Source: Theobroma cacao
Lineage: Eukaryota > Streptophyta > Magnoliopsida > Malvales > Malvaceae
Assembly (NCBI RefSeq): GCF_000208745.1
Contig: NC_030852.1
Location: 29,347,801-29,411,800, forward strand
Direction: 5' to 3'
Length of the DNA: 64,000 nucleotides
The notes beneath the pieces were generated by a model. That model was not told the origin of the DNA and did no database searches. It was given only the letters and a program-made list of their open reading frames with translations. This document shows positions 38,023-48,559 of this stretch, in pieces (within the stretch, counting starts at the first letter, position 1; each line of letters begins with the position of its first letter). Position numbers and translations under genes: made by a program.

Positions 38023-38367
38023 ATGGCCGAGCTTGAGGCGCTTAACAGAATCTTCAAGGAATTAGGCCTTACAGCTGAAAAACAAGAGAAAGGAATGCAG
38101 TTGTATGAGGAGAAAGCAAAGCTTCTAACCATTGCCTTCCTCATTTTCCAAGGCATAGTTTTGATCTCAATCACCATTCAAGCTTCATCCAGCCAATGCC
38201 AGAATTGGTGGGTACCCTTCACTCTCTCCCTGTTATCATCTTTAATCTATATTTTGGCTTTCTTGAATACCATGGCAAACTTTTTCCGGGTTCAGTATCA
38301 GCTAGACTTGAATTTCATAGAGCAGGAAACTGTGAATAATCAAATACATGGAGCTGAAAAGCCATAA
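38023..38367 (+). CDS. Small two-helix membrane protein, uncharacterised
   Basis: An intronless frame of 114 aa. Residues 1-33 are charged and helical (MAELEALNRIFKELGLTAEK). Two hydrophobic segments follow, LLTIAFLIFQGIVLISITI (about 34-52) and WVPFTLSLLSSLIYILAFLN (about 62-81). The short tail ends HGAEKP. The TATA box immediately upstream and the clean amphipathic design suggest a real gene. I recognise similar small plant proteins but no function, so it is left unnamed. It lies between the receptor kinase and WDR91 on the same strand. Confidence 0.65.
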   Translation: MAELEALNRIFKELGLTAEKQEKGMQLYEEKAKLLTIAFLIFQGIVLISITIQASSSQCQNWWVPFTLSLLSSLIYILAFLNTMANFFRVQYQLDLNFIEQETVNNQIHGAEKP

Positions 38368-38984
38368 ATACAGATCGGAGAACCGTACTGCGAGCCCCGA
38401 GCAGAGCCCTGCCTGTAAAATATTGAAGCCTGATGAGGTTTAACTATTAAAGTCCAAAAATTTTTATAAACATGGTAATAGCAGCTTTGAATTCTTTTGC
38501 AGTTATGATGTTATTCGCTTGTATTGTAACTTGGAACTCTTTTTTGGGCAACCAAAGCTTGAGTTTGGTTGAATCGATTGCACCACCGTTTACCTCAGTT
38601 AAGCCTGACTGTGAGGCGTTGCGTTGATTCCATCAGGCTACTTGATCTTGTAAAAATAATCCCGATTAAGTGTCATCACAAATTAAAAGTTTGATTATAA
38701 CAAATGTTATTGGTTGTAATAAAAACTACTAATATCAATGAAAAATATATATATGTGAGAAATACTTAAGTGTCTAATAGTTATAAAAAAAATGAAATTA
38801 ATGTTTACAGACAAATGCACAGGATGCCATTAATTATTTAATCAAAGAGAAAAATAAGTTTCTAACTCTCAAAGAGGGAACTATGAAGGAAAAACCGACA
38901 AAGAAATAGAAATTCCAGTGACGTGGCACAGTTTAAGGGGTAAATTAATCAAAATTCTGTAGCTAAACCCAATTGGGTTCGTCT

Positions 38985-39179
38985 CTATTTGCGAGCATAA
39001 CCTTCCAGGCTTCCAGCATACGTTACTGACGATGCCAATATACCAACAAAATAGGAAAAAAAAAAAAAAGGAAGTTTAGAAAAGCGCATAAAAAATTGAA
39101 GCGCGAGGCTCATTTTACCTGTCACGCAAAACCCCATCAGAATCCATCGAAGAATTGAAAGATCCCTCTCTTCAACCAT
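38985..39179 (-). CDS. Candidate small divergent ORF upstream of WDR91
   Basis: A 64-codon frame starts MVEERDLSILRWILMGFCVT and ends GSLEGYARK. Its ATG at 39179 lies 270 bp from the WDR91 ATG, head to head. An internal GTAAAATG could act as a splice donor. A poly-T run in the middle codes for Phe and looks like intron or UTR. It may be a small bidirectional-promoter gene or chance; I recognise no family. Confidence 0.25.
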   Translation of the reverse strand: MVEERDLSILRWILMGFCVTGKMSLALQFFMRFSKLPFFFFSYFVGILASSVTYAGSLEGYARK

Positions 39180-39449
39180 AATTCAAAATTCGAGGTCCAT
39201 TCCTTACACTCTGCTCGCTTCGACGTCTCCGCAATTCCATAAGGTACGAAATTCCATCAAGTATCCCCAATTTATACATCCCTAGAATGATAAACCCTAG
39301 ATAATTTAATTGGAATCCTTCATATTCATACTTTGGATGAAACTTTCTTTTCTTAGTTTTTTATGATAATTTGGTTGATATTGGTTGATCCATGGATTCA
39401 ATAAGTTAATGATGCTGAAGATTATCTTTATTTCTGTAGATAATATTAG

Positions 39450-42400
39450 ATGGAGAATATGCAATATGCTGAAGAGCTTGTGAGGGAATATTTGGTCTTC
39501 CGAGGATTTACAAATACATTACAAGCTTTTGAGACGGAATTGTGTACCGATATTGGTAAAGGGTTTCAAGTTAATAAGATATTAGACTTAATTTTCGCGG
39601 TATATATTCCTAAATTCCAGGCCGAAAAACTAGTTGGTCTGTTCAGTTTCTTTAAGCAGTGCTTTTCGTCGTGGTCCGAGACTGTGGTGCTTGATACCTT
39701 GTCGAAATTGGAGGGTTCCATTCTTCAATGTTACATTGTTCATGCGTTGCAATCTGGGAGGAAAGATAAGGTTGTGGAGTTTTTTGGAATGAATGGAAAT
39801 GATCTGCTTCTAAAGAGTTATGATTGGATTCCTTGGTTTGGTGGGTTCATTTGTTTTAGCTTCCTTTTTTTTTTCTTGTATTTTTTGTCTTGTTTTCTTG
39901 TTGACTGATTTTATCGAGTATGCATTGCAGCCATTCCTTATTTAAAGAACCCAAGCTTGGATCCTCAGTTTCGTGTTTATTTCTCCAAGGAATGGTATGA
40001 AGCTCTCCGTCTTTCTGTGAGGAATTTTTTTAGCGAGATCTTCAATGGTACTCATATCCTTTGCAATTGATGCTTCCCTTCTGAAGATGCTCTACATAAA
40101 TTGTGTAGGATATCATGTGTAGATTTATAGAGAGCCCTTAGGCATTCCTTATTAGGGAACTTATCTTCATTTCAAAATGAAACTGGTCTTCAAAGGTTTT
40201 GCATCTAAAGATATCCATTATGATCCCACAAAATCTTACCTAATTTATCACAAGGGAAGGTAAAGTGGGTATTGTAGTTAAGCATGAGGTGCTATATGTG
40301 GAGTTTGTATCTTGCAGTACTTAACCTGTCTTCCGTGCTTGGTGAACTACAACCATTCTTGCAGTACTTAACCTGTCTTCCGTGCTTGTTGACCTACCAC
40401 CATTCTTGCCTAGGCATATGAGGAGAATTTTATTTTCAATTATTGCAAGATCACAGCGTTGCATATAATATTCTTTTTTCCTTGACATTAGAGTGATTCA
40501 ATTAATGATGGGATTTTGAAGAATGTCCTTAACCAAACCACGCCTCCCTGCCCTACTGAAGATCAGTTCAGAAAAAAACACAATTAGCCGTCTTAAGAAA
40601 GACAACAAGCATCTTAATCTCAAGCTATCACAACTTCAGGCCTTACTGGAGGAGAAGGAGGTTCAATCAGGTCAATCAAAAAGGTAAGAATTTTGTTATT
40701 TTGCTAGACAATGGTGGTATTTGCTGTATCTTATGATTAAATTGATGTTATTTGAACACATGATGACTCCAGTATTGCTGCATGAAAATTGAATAGGAGC
40801 ATAGGAGCAACTACCAGTTCGACTACATCAAGTGGTGTAGATGATGAAAATCTACATCTATCCACAAGTAGTGAGGAACAATGTGCTCCTGCAACCGCAC
40901 ATTTGAGTAAAAGGGAGCTGAGTGAGGAATGTTCTGCCACTGAACCTGCCCAAATCATAGCAAGCCGTGTCAAGTCCTCATCTGGGCATGATTTATTTTC
41001 TGCTTCAACTCTTCATGCTTCGTATAGTGGAGTTGATGATACTGCTTCTAGGTTCTATGGTAGCCATTTTGTTGGTAAGCAACATTTCTGCTTAGCTCCC
41101 CTTCTTAGATTTGAGGCTAATGTGGTATCCCCATGACCTTAACAGTAGGCAAGTATACTGTCAATAAGTATGTTTTTGAATAACTTTGAGCTCAAAATAT
41201 AGAGGGGAACCATTTATTTATTTTTTCAATATGGTTGGAAACAAGGCAGTAGATTTGTTTAAATGACATTTTCTGCTGCTTTAATGGGTTAGGTAATTAC
41301 TGAATGTGTTTTGACAGAGAATGGCAGAGACGTGCTTAGAGAAGAAGAATTTCCTGAAGTGAGTGCAGAGTTCCAGGTAAGTTCTCTATTAGGATTTATT
41401 CAAACATTATCTTTGTGTGATTTCTTTTTTATTTTATTATATTTGTTCAACTGCTCGAACACCTTGGTTTACAGGAGACATTTCTGGGCCACACAAGTCC
41501 AATTACTCGTTGCCGGTTTTCTGCATCTGGGAACAATATAGCTAGTGCTTCTGTGGATGGCACTGTCAGGTATGCACATAAACTTGTATATACGTACAGC
41601 ACAGCATGTTGCTGCCTTGGGCTGCTTCATGGATTCCTTATGTGCAGATCTTTGATTATCTCTGGGCTGCCCCATAGTGAATGAACATTAAATTTCAAGA
41701 AAGGAAAAAAGGAGGCAGAAAAAAAAAAGACGAGAAAAACAGTCAGTGATCCTTATAATCTGACTACTGACCAATACAGTTTAGATGGGTTACTGCTGAA
41801 TATGGTTCTTAATGAAATTTACTGTCAGATACTTTGGTTAGAAAATGCGCTTGAGAAGACAGTAGGATGGGATTTGTACTTACAATTGTGTTAAGTCATT
41901 GTCTGCTAACCTTTGGTTTACTTTCTTATTTTTTATTGTCTTTGTTTTTGATGAAGGATATGGACATATGACTCATCAATTCCGGCATCTAGAAATGCGA
42001 CCATATATTGTGGAGCTGAGATTATGTCACTTGACTGGGAATGCAAATCTGACCGATTGGTATGTATTTACATCATTCTTCAATGTCCGTGCATATAGTT
42101 TGATTAGGGATTTTTTTATAGTTGTTGCAGTTCAAAGATTCCTGCTTTTAAATTTTGTTGTTCCTAAAGCTTCTCATAGGCACTGCTGATGGAGGCATTA
42201 AAGCATGGAATGTCGATGCTAAGAGAGTTGTCTGTGATCTGAATACGACCGAAGCCTTTCCAAGGTACCAACTCAGAATACCATGTTTAGCGGTTTTAAT
42301 AATTAGATTGTGCTTGCTCTTCATCTGTTTTTGCTGTCCTACAGTGTCTTGGATTTAAAGTGCAGCCCTGTGGAACCTATATTTGTTTCTGCAGCTTCAT

Positions 42401-44871
42401 CAAGAAGGTATCTTCGATATTTATAATTTCAAGTTAAACTGCCTATGTACTAGATTATGTTCTTTAGTGAAGATTGTCCTGTGTTTTAACGGTCTTACTT
42501 GACTTAAATGTGTGAAGTTACATTATCCATATGTTAGCTAATGAGTTTCGAGTTGTTAGTGAAATGTTGCTCATAATGATAGGGTTAGGGTTGATTTAGG
42601 TACAGTGTTAGGTTGTTACTTCTCTTGGATTAAGTTTGTCTGATTTTTTAAATTTATTTACTAATGGTCAACTATCTATGTCTTTGTTTTCTCTTTGAAC
42701 ATGTGATAATCTTATTTTGACACGTTCTTTTGCTAATGTGCATTTTCAACCCTTAAGAAAACTAGTGTACTCAGAATTAGTTGAACTCAACTTCTGGTGG
42801 TAATGTATCTTACCACAATCTCCAGTATCCTGCATGCAGGCTATGCAGTTGAGAATGGGTGCATAACTGAGATGTGAAACATAGGCTCAAATATTCTGGA
42901 GTATACTTAAAATGAATTTGTCTAGGGCATTAATATAAATGGAGTCATATTATGCATCAGAAGAGCTGCAAGTATAGATACTGTATAGATCATAATTGTG
43001 GAGCCTCTTGTTTTGAAAAATTATGCATTACTAACACGGTTCATTTTGCTTATTAATAAACTCTGTAATTCACACACTTTTGGTGTTTTTGAGCAGTTAT
43101 GGTAGGTTGTTAAGTAATTTTTTAAATCTTTTTTTTTGTGGTGGGTAGCCACATTTAGAATGCATCAGAAGGTTGATTGCTCATTGTCATAGTAGTTTTA
43201 TGCTCTCCTTTTTCAGTAAAAACTTAGGTGGCATGGGATAAGTAGGTTGTCATTCTGCTTGCAGGCTTGGTTCAAACTCTATCGACTCTCTGGGGTATGC
43301 TTCATTGACTGTATGGAACATGAAAACATGGAAAGCTATGGTATGTAGTTGTATACACAGAGACTTATTATTTAATGATTATTAGCTTGTCTTGAAAATC
43401 ATCTGTGCCTTAATGGACTTCAACTTTAATGAAGACAGTCCTTCCTCTTGGTGAAGATCCGCCTGCAATTACTTCCCTATGCTTCAATCACAATGGGAAG
43501 ATTTTAGCTGCCTCTGCAACTGATGGAATGATTCATATGTTTGGTATCCTTTGTTTTTTTGTGGCCTTAAATTTTGTGTATGTTTGTATTGTGTCATTTC
43601 CGTTCCTGATGGACTGGTTAGCCCTTTAGCTGAAGGGCCCACAAATCAGTAACAAAGGAGAAGAATGCCACATTTTTGTGCAGTTTTTCAATTGTGCTAA
43701 CTAAGGATGTAATATGCATGCACCTTGACTGATCGAAGACATGTCTGCTGGTCTACAAATAACCGGGTGGCCTGCACATGATACTGCAATAAGCTCACTT
43801 CTTTTTGGGCCAGATGAGACAAGTATTTTTAGCTTGGGTTCGGATGGAAAGGTACATTTTAATCCTCTGTTTAGATTTTGGCTTGTGCATCTATTGTTCA
43901 CTATCTAGCTAGAATTCCTGAGCAATCGATGGTCTTTTGTTTAAGCTAGATTTGTGGACTCTCACAGATTGATTTTGCAATGTCAGATATTCGAATGGAG
44001 CTTGCAAAACCAAGGTCATGTCCTCTGGTCAAGAACTTGTAGCAGGTAATTTGCATTTCTTGTCATTTTGAAGCACCTTAAGAGATCATGTGCACCCCCT
44101 ACAGTGGGCACCTAAGGCAATGTCCATTCTCCTAGGCCATTTGTTCAGGCTCCTTTTAATGTTGCTTCCTCAGTAGTTAGAGACCCCTATAGTCATGCAA
44201 TGGGAGGTTCCTTTTGCTTGTGCATTTAACATTTTTATTGCCTTGAAAAACCTGTTATCTTCATTGAATGCATTGGTTATGGTTGCATCTTCTATGTGTT
44301 TGCATGAGTTAATGGAGCAGACTTTAGTAACATGGGTTATTACACTTTGTAGGTTTTCAGACCACGAGACATCAAAATATTGTAGACATGAAATGGCATT
44401 GGAAGCTAATGGAAGGCAGCTATTAGTAACATCTGGTTCTGTAAGAGCGCCCATATATCAGGTAAATCCTTGGCATGTGTGGGCTAACATAATTACACTT
44501 GTATACTAAATCCCCTCAGACAAGCATGCGTGCACAAAGCTGCAATTAGTCCTTGCTTTATGTCCTTGGTTAATTGTGGTTTACTTGTGGAGATATTGGT
44601 CCTGTGTGATGGACCAAATCATTAGCCAGTGCCAAAATAACCATTCCAGTGATTCTGACTTGCCCCACTTTGTTAGTTCCTTATCGCTGGCAGTTCTTCA
44701 ATAATTTTTTTGTTCTCATATTTAATCATGGATTAGGTACGAGGCCATTCAAATGGGTTGAGAACTCTTCCTCACAGTGCAGCTATAACAACTGTGGATT
44801 GGCACCCAAGCTTGCCCATTTTCTTGACTGGATCAGCTGATAACTCAGTTCGGGTAACTTCCATACTGTGA
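39450..44871 (+). CDS. WDR91: WD repeat-containing protein 91 (WDR91) homologue
   Basis: Fifteen coding exons: 39450-39840, 39931-40053, 40542-40683, 40797-41074, 41318-41376, 41475-41569, 41957-42059, 42170-42264, 42345-42407, 43265-43340, 43435-43543, 43739-43851, 43987-44045, 44353-44461 and 44737-44871. They give about 649 aa. The N-terminus ELVREYLVFRGFTNTLQAFE (LisH-like) and residues to about 170 match animal WDR91. A coiled coil follows at about 185-215 (ISRLKKDNKHLNLKLSQLQA), then a Ser-rich linker to about 315. WD40 repeats, including GHTSPITRCRFSASGN and ITSLCFNHNGKILAASATDG, run to the end. Animal WDR91 acts with WDR81 on endosomal PI3P and early-to-late endosome conversion; the plant role is inferred. 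The frame closes only with an AT-AC intron between exons 2 and 3. A 5' UTR intron probably starts after about 39241. Confidence 0.92.
40054..40541 (+). other. U12-type AT-AC intron in WDR91
   Basis: The intron begins ATATCCTTT (40054-40062), an exact U12 AT-AC 5' site. It ends with branch-point-like TCCTTAAC (40526-40533) eight bases before a terminal AC at 40540-40541. Removing it joins ...FNGT to RLPALLKIS in frame. No GT-AG pair gives an open frame here. A 47-bp tandem repeat lies inside (40311-40404). Confidence 0.88.
40311..40404 (+). repeat. 47-bp tandem duplication in the WDR91 AT-AC intron
   Basis: Copies at 40311-40357 and 40358-40404 begin CTTGCAGTACTTAACCTGTC. Each carries an AG acceptor-like and a G-T donor-like sequence 24 bases apart. 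Confidence 0.85.
43544..43738 (+). other. Probable U12-type GT-AG intron in WDR91
   Basis: The donor is GTATCCTTT (43544-43552), the U12 GT-AG consensus. A branch-like CCTTGAC lies about ten bases before the terminal AG at 43737-43738, and there is no polypyrimidine tract at the acceptor. The exon join is in frame. Confidence 0.75.
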
Positions 44872-45098
44872 GGACGCTTCATGTCTGGTATCTCTTTCTC
44901 CATGGGTTGCCAGTTTCACGGAAATGAAGTGATGCCTATTGTTATAGGATTAGAGTTGAGGAAATGTCAAAAATGTTTTCCATAATTGCATAGTTGTTTG
45001 AGCATGTGTGCGGAAGAGGTGATATTATGAGTCATGATATGTAATTCATTGAATTGTTTGTACCATAATGTATTTGTCATTTGTTGTTGTAGAGTTTA

Positions 45099-45100
<2 letters not shown>

Positions 45101-45162
<62 letters not shown>

Positions 45163-45163
45163 T
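45101..45163. repeat. Compound (CT)n(CA)n microsatellite
   Basis: About 19 CT units (45101-45138) are followed directly by about 12 CA units. The tract lies about 230 bp after the WDR91 stop, possibly in its 3' UTR. The Leu-Ser/Thr-His frame across it is an artefact. Confidence 0.95.
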
Positions 45164-45643
45164 AGGTATGTTGACAGTCAATACCAAGGCCATCACCTGA
45201 AATTTAGCCACGTTGGTCTTGAAGCAACTTTATTCATGTACCGTGTGGAAAACGGCACTACCTAGTTCGAAGATTTTACGATTATTTACAGAAGGCCAAA
45301 GAAATGAAGACTTGAAGAGTATGATGCAACTGCGATCTTGACTCACTTCATTCCTTTAGGTTTTTTTTCCTTCTTTCTTTCATCTTTGGAAAAGGCTGGA
45401 AAATATGATTATCCATCAAGTGATTGGCGACCATATGCATGGTCACATGAATATAAATAAAGATTTGATATTAGATAATAGTAAAAGAAAACCTTATTCA
45501 TTTGATATTTAATAAGGTTAAGGGCAGCATTTAACAACACCGGACAACAGAAGAGTTTTCGTAAGAGGTGGAAAAAACAGAAAAGAACACAAAGAGAGGA
45601 TTTTCATAAACATTCTCATCTTGCTGACATTATTGGAAGAGTG

Positions 45644-48509
45644 TTAAGGTAGCTCCAAGCTTTGTATTTTCCTCTTTGATCTTGGCTTTTGCGCTCCAAA
45701 TCTAACGTTAAGCCAATCCATCAAGTTGTCCAATAAATGAAAGTACGCAAGTCTCCACGAATGCTTTAACAGTAAAGCACTACAGAGTCCCCCAAAACTT
45801 ACTACAAATCCAACTCCCATGCCAGCCAAAAACCATTTTCCTAACTCATCTTCATCTTCTTGATTAATGTTTCTTGGTTGAAGTTGTTGCGTTTCAGCCG
45901 CTGAGCAACTTGACGAAACTGGAGGTCCACAGAGTGCAAGATTATTGGCAAATGCTGAGGCATCAAAGTTTTGCAATTGAGTGCTCAAAGGAATTTTCCC
46001 TGACAAATTATTGTAAGACAGGTCCAAGTGACTCAGAAATGTCAACTCTGCCAGGCTAGTTGGAATTTCACCTGACAGTCGGTTTCTAGACAAATCTAGG
46101 ACTTCTAACTGTCTCAACTGACCAATCTTTTGAGGGATCACACCTGTCAAGATGTTCCATGATAAGTTCAATGCGACCAAACCTGAAAGACGTGCTATTT
46201 CTCCTGGAATCTCTCCTGACAGTTCATTACTAGAGAGATCAATGACTATTAACAATCCAAGATTTTTTGTGTACTCGTACTCCCTTCCTTTCCATACAAG
46301 CAATGCTTTGTCAATATAGGGTCCTATATCTCCAAACTGAGGATCACCATATACATAATTTTGCTGAATCGTGGTACTTAAATTTCCCTTACGAGCCATG
46401 GAAGTAAGACTATTGATGCATTCTGGAATACCACCGGAGAGTTTGTTTCGAGAGAGGTCCAGGATTTGAATATATGCCAATTGACAAAGATGGTAGGGGG
46501 TGCTTCCATTGAATTTATTCGCCTGGAGGCTTAGAAAAACCAATGACGTTAGGCTCTGTCCCATCCATGCTGGTATTTCTCCAGATAATCTGTTATCACT
46601 TAGATCCATGAATTTCACCTCTGTACAATTATTTAACGAGGAAGGCAATTCCCCAGAGAAGCTGTTGTTATGCAAATTGAACATTACAAGTGAAACTAGA
46701 GATCCAATGGAGCTTGGAAGTCGGCCTGAAAAGTTGTTGTTAGCCAAGTTCAAGACCTGTAGATACGGCCATTGCTGAAAACAATTGGGCACCGTTCCAG
46801 ATAATAGGTTTTCTGAGAGGTCAAGAAATTGCAAAGCTTCACCTGTAATTCTGCAGAGAGAAGAAATTGATCCCGAAAACCTATTTTTGGAAAGATTTAA
46901 GGACGTTAATTTAGAAGGGAATAGTGGCAATGGACCGTCTAAAAGATTAGACCTTAAATCTAGCCCTGGGAAACTAACAAACTTTAATGACAAATCTGGA
47001 AGAATACCACTTATCTGGTTGTAAGAGAGATTCAAGTAACGTAACGAAGGTGATAGGTCCCAGAACCAGAGGGGAATGGTATCTGAAATTTCGGCAGCCG
47101 AAATGTCAAGCTCAGCAAAATTATTTTGAGACTGAATCCATTTTGGGAAACGGGGCCCTGACTTGCAAGAACCAAGACGAATGAAACTCAGTCGGAAAGG
47201 AAAAAACCCAATTGTTGCTGAATTCCAAAGAAAAAGAGTTGTAAGATAAGTCCAAGGTCTGCAAGTTGGAGAGATTTGAGAAATGGGTTTCCAAGATAAC
47301 ACCTTTGAGAGAATTCCCATGAAGGTCCAAAATCTCAAGCTCAGAAAGGTGACCAATGCCTTCACTTATGGTCCCATGTAAACGGTTGTTTCCAAGTGAT
47401 AAGTCTGTTAATAATGAGAATCTTGCCATTTGATCAGGTATTGACCCTGTGATTTGATTATTATCTAATACCAAAATCTTCAGTGAATGCTCTGTGCATC
47501 CAGATAGGTTTTGTGTATATTCAGTGAAGTCTCCGCTAAGACTGTTATGATGGAGAAGTAGTGATTCTAAACTAAACATATTCCTGAAAGATTTAGGAAT
47601 CCCGCCTTCAAGCTGATTGCTGAAGAGGCTGAGTTGTTTGAGAGCACTCATGTTTCCAAAAGCTTCTGGAATTGAACCTTTCAACTGGTTCAATGAGAGA
47701 TCAAGATAAACAAGGTTGCTACTAACGTTAAACAACCATGGGTATATTACGGGTGAAGTGAGATTGTTACCAAAAAGCTCAAGACTGGTGAGAGCTGTAG
47801 AGGAATTGACAAGAGAAAGAGATGGGGAAATGATATTTGGAAGATTACAAGATTGCAAACTCAAGCTTTCAAGGTAAGGAAGTTTGTTGACTACCTGAAC
47901 CCAATCATTGGCCTTACTAAGGTTACTGAAACTGAGGTCAAGGTTTTTCAAAGAAGACAGATGAGAAAGCCAGTTAAGATTTCTGCCACTGTACAAATCA
48001 TTTCCACTGAGGTCAAGTGATAGCAGCCTGGAAAGGTTTCCAAGCTGATAAGGAATTGGTCCACTGAAAGCAGCATGAGAAAGACCAAGGTATCTCAAGT
48101 TTCTGAGAGAACCAATGAACTCAGGAATGTTGCTTCCATTAAAAGTATTGAAACTAAGATCCAGGTAATTCAAATGGGACAAGTCAAGCAACGAAGGACT
48201 AATCGTACCTCCTAGATATCCATATGTAGGTTGAAGATTCAGCATTAGAACATGACCAGTTCGGTTACTGCAAACAACCCCTCTCCATATGCAGCAATCT
48301 TTTCTGTCATCGCCATTTCCCCATGAAGAGAGAATACCGGAGTCATCCACCAGGCTTCGTTTGAAGATTAGGAGCGCTTGTCTCTCATTCTCCCTGCACC
48401 TCGTAACATCAACTTCCCCTAGCAGTAAACTGGACCCGAGTGTGAGATGCTCTTCGAGCAGAAACCCAATAAACAGAGTTGAAAGGAGAAGGGACCAGAC
48501 AAGTGACAT
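45644..48509 (-). pseudogene. EIX/RLP-type LRR receptor-like protein, frameshifted
   Basis: A single-exon gene with a full RLP layout. It has a signal peptide (MSLVWSLLLSTLFIGFLLEE) and an N-cap with CRENERQALLIFKRSL and CCIWRGVVCSN. About thirty LRRs follow, in two open frames (47121-48509 and 45644 to about 47200). Then come a C-cap (ALCGPPVSSSC), an acidic stretch, the membrane helix WFLAGMGVGFVVSFGGLCSA and a short basic tail. There is no kinase domain, as expected for an RLP. The two frames meet at a run of six T (minus strand; A6 at 47201-47206). One T fewer would give a continuous protein of about 954 aa, the usual family length. As written, translation stops after about 462 aa and loses the membrane anchor. 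Relatives include tomato EIX receptors for fungal xylanase. Either a recent pseudogene or a base error in the assembly. Confidence 0.85.
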
Positions 48510-48559
48510 TCTCACGATGATAAAGTGCGAGAATTGTGTTGTTTTCAGAAATTAGAGCT

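Noticed and set aside
40048..40541. Frameshift or micro-exon in WDR91 between exons 2 and 3
   Set aside because: With GT-AG rules the frame is lost, but the AT-AC U12 sites restore it exactly, so no lesion is needed.
45068..45265. Leu-Ser/Thr-His ORF
   Set aside because: Translation of the (CT)n(CA)n microsatellite.
45874..47184. Plus-strand ORFs over the RLP gene
   Set aside because: Antisense shadows of LRR repeats.
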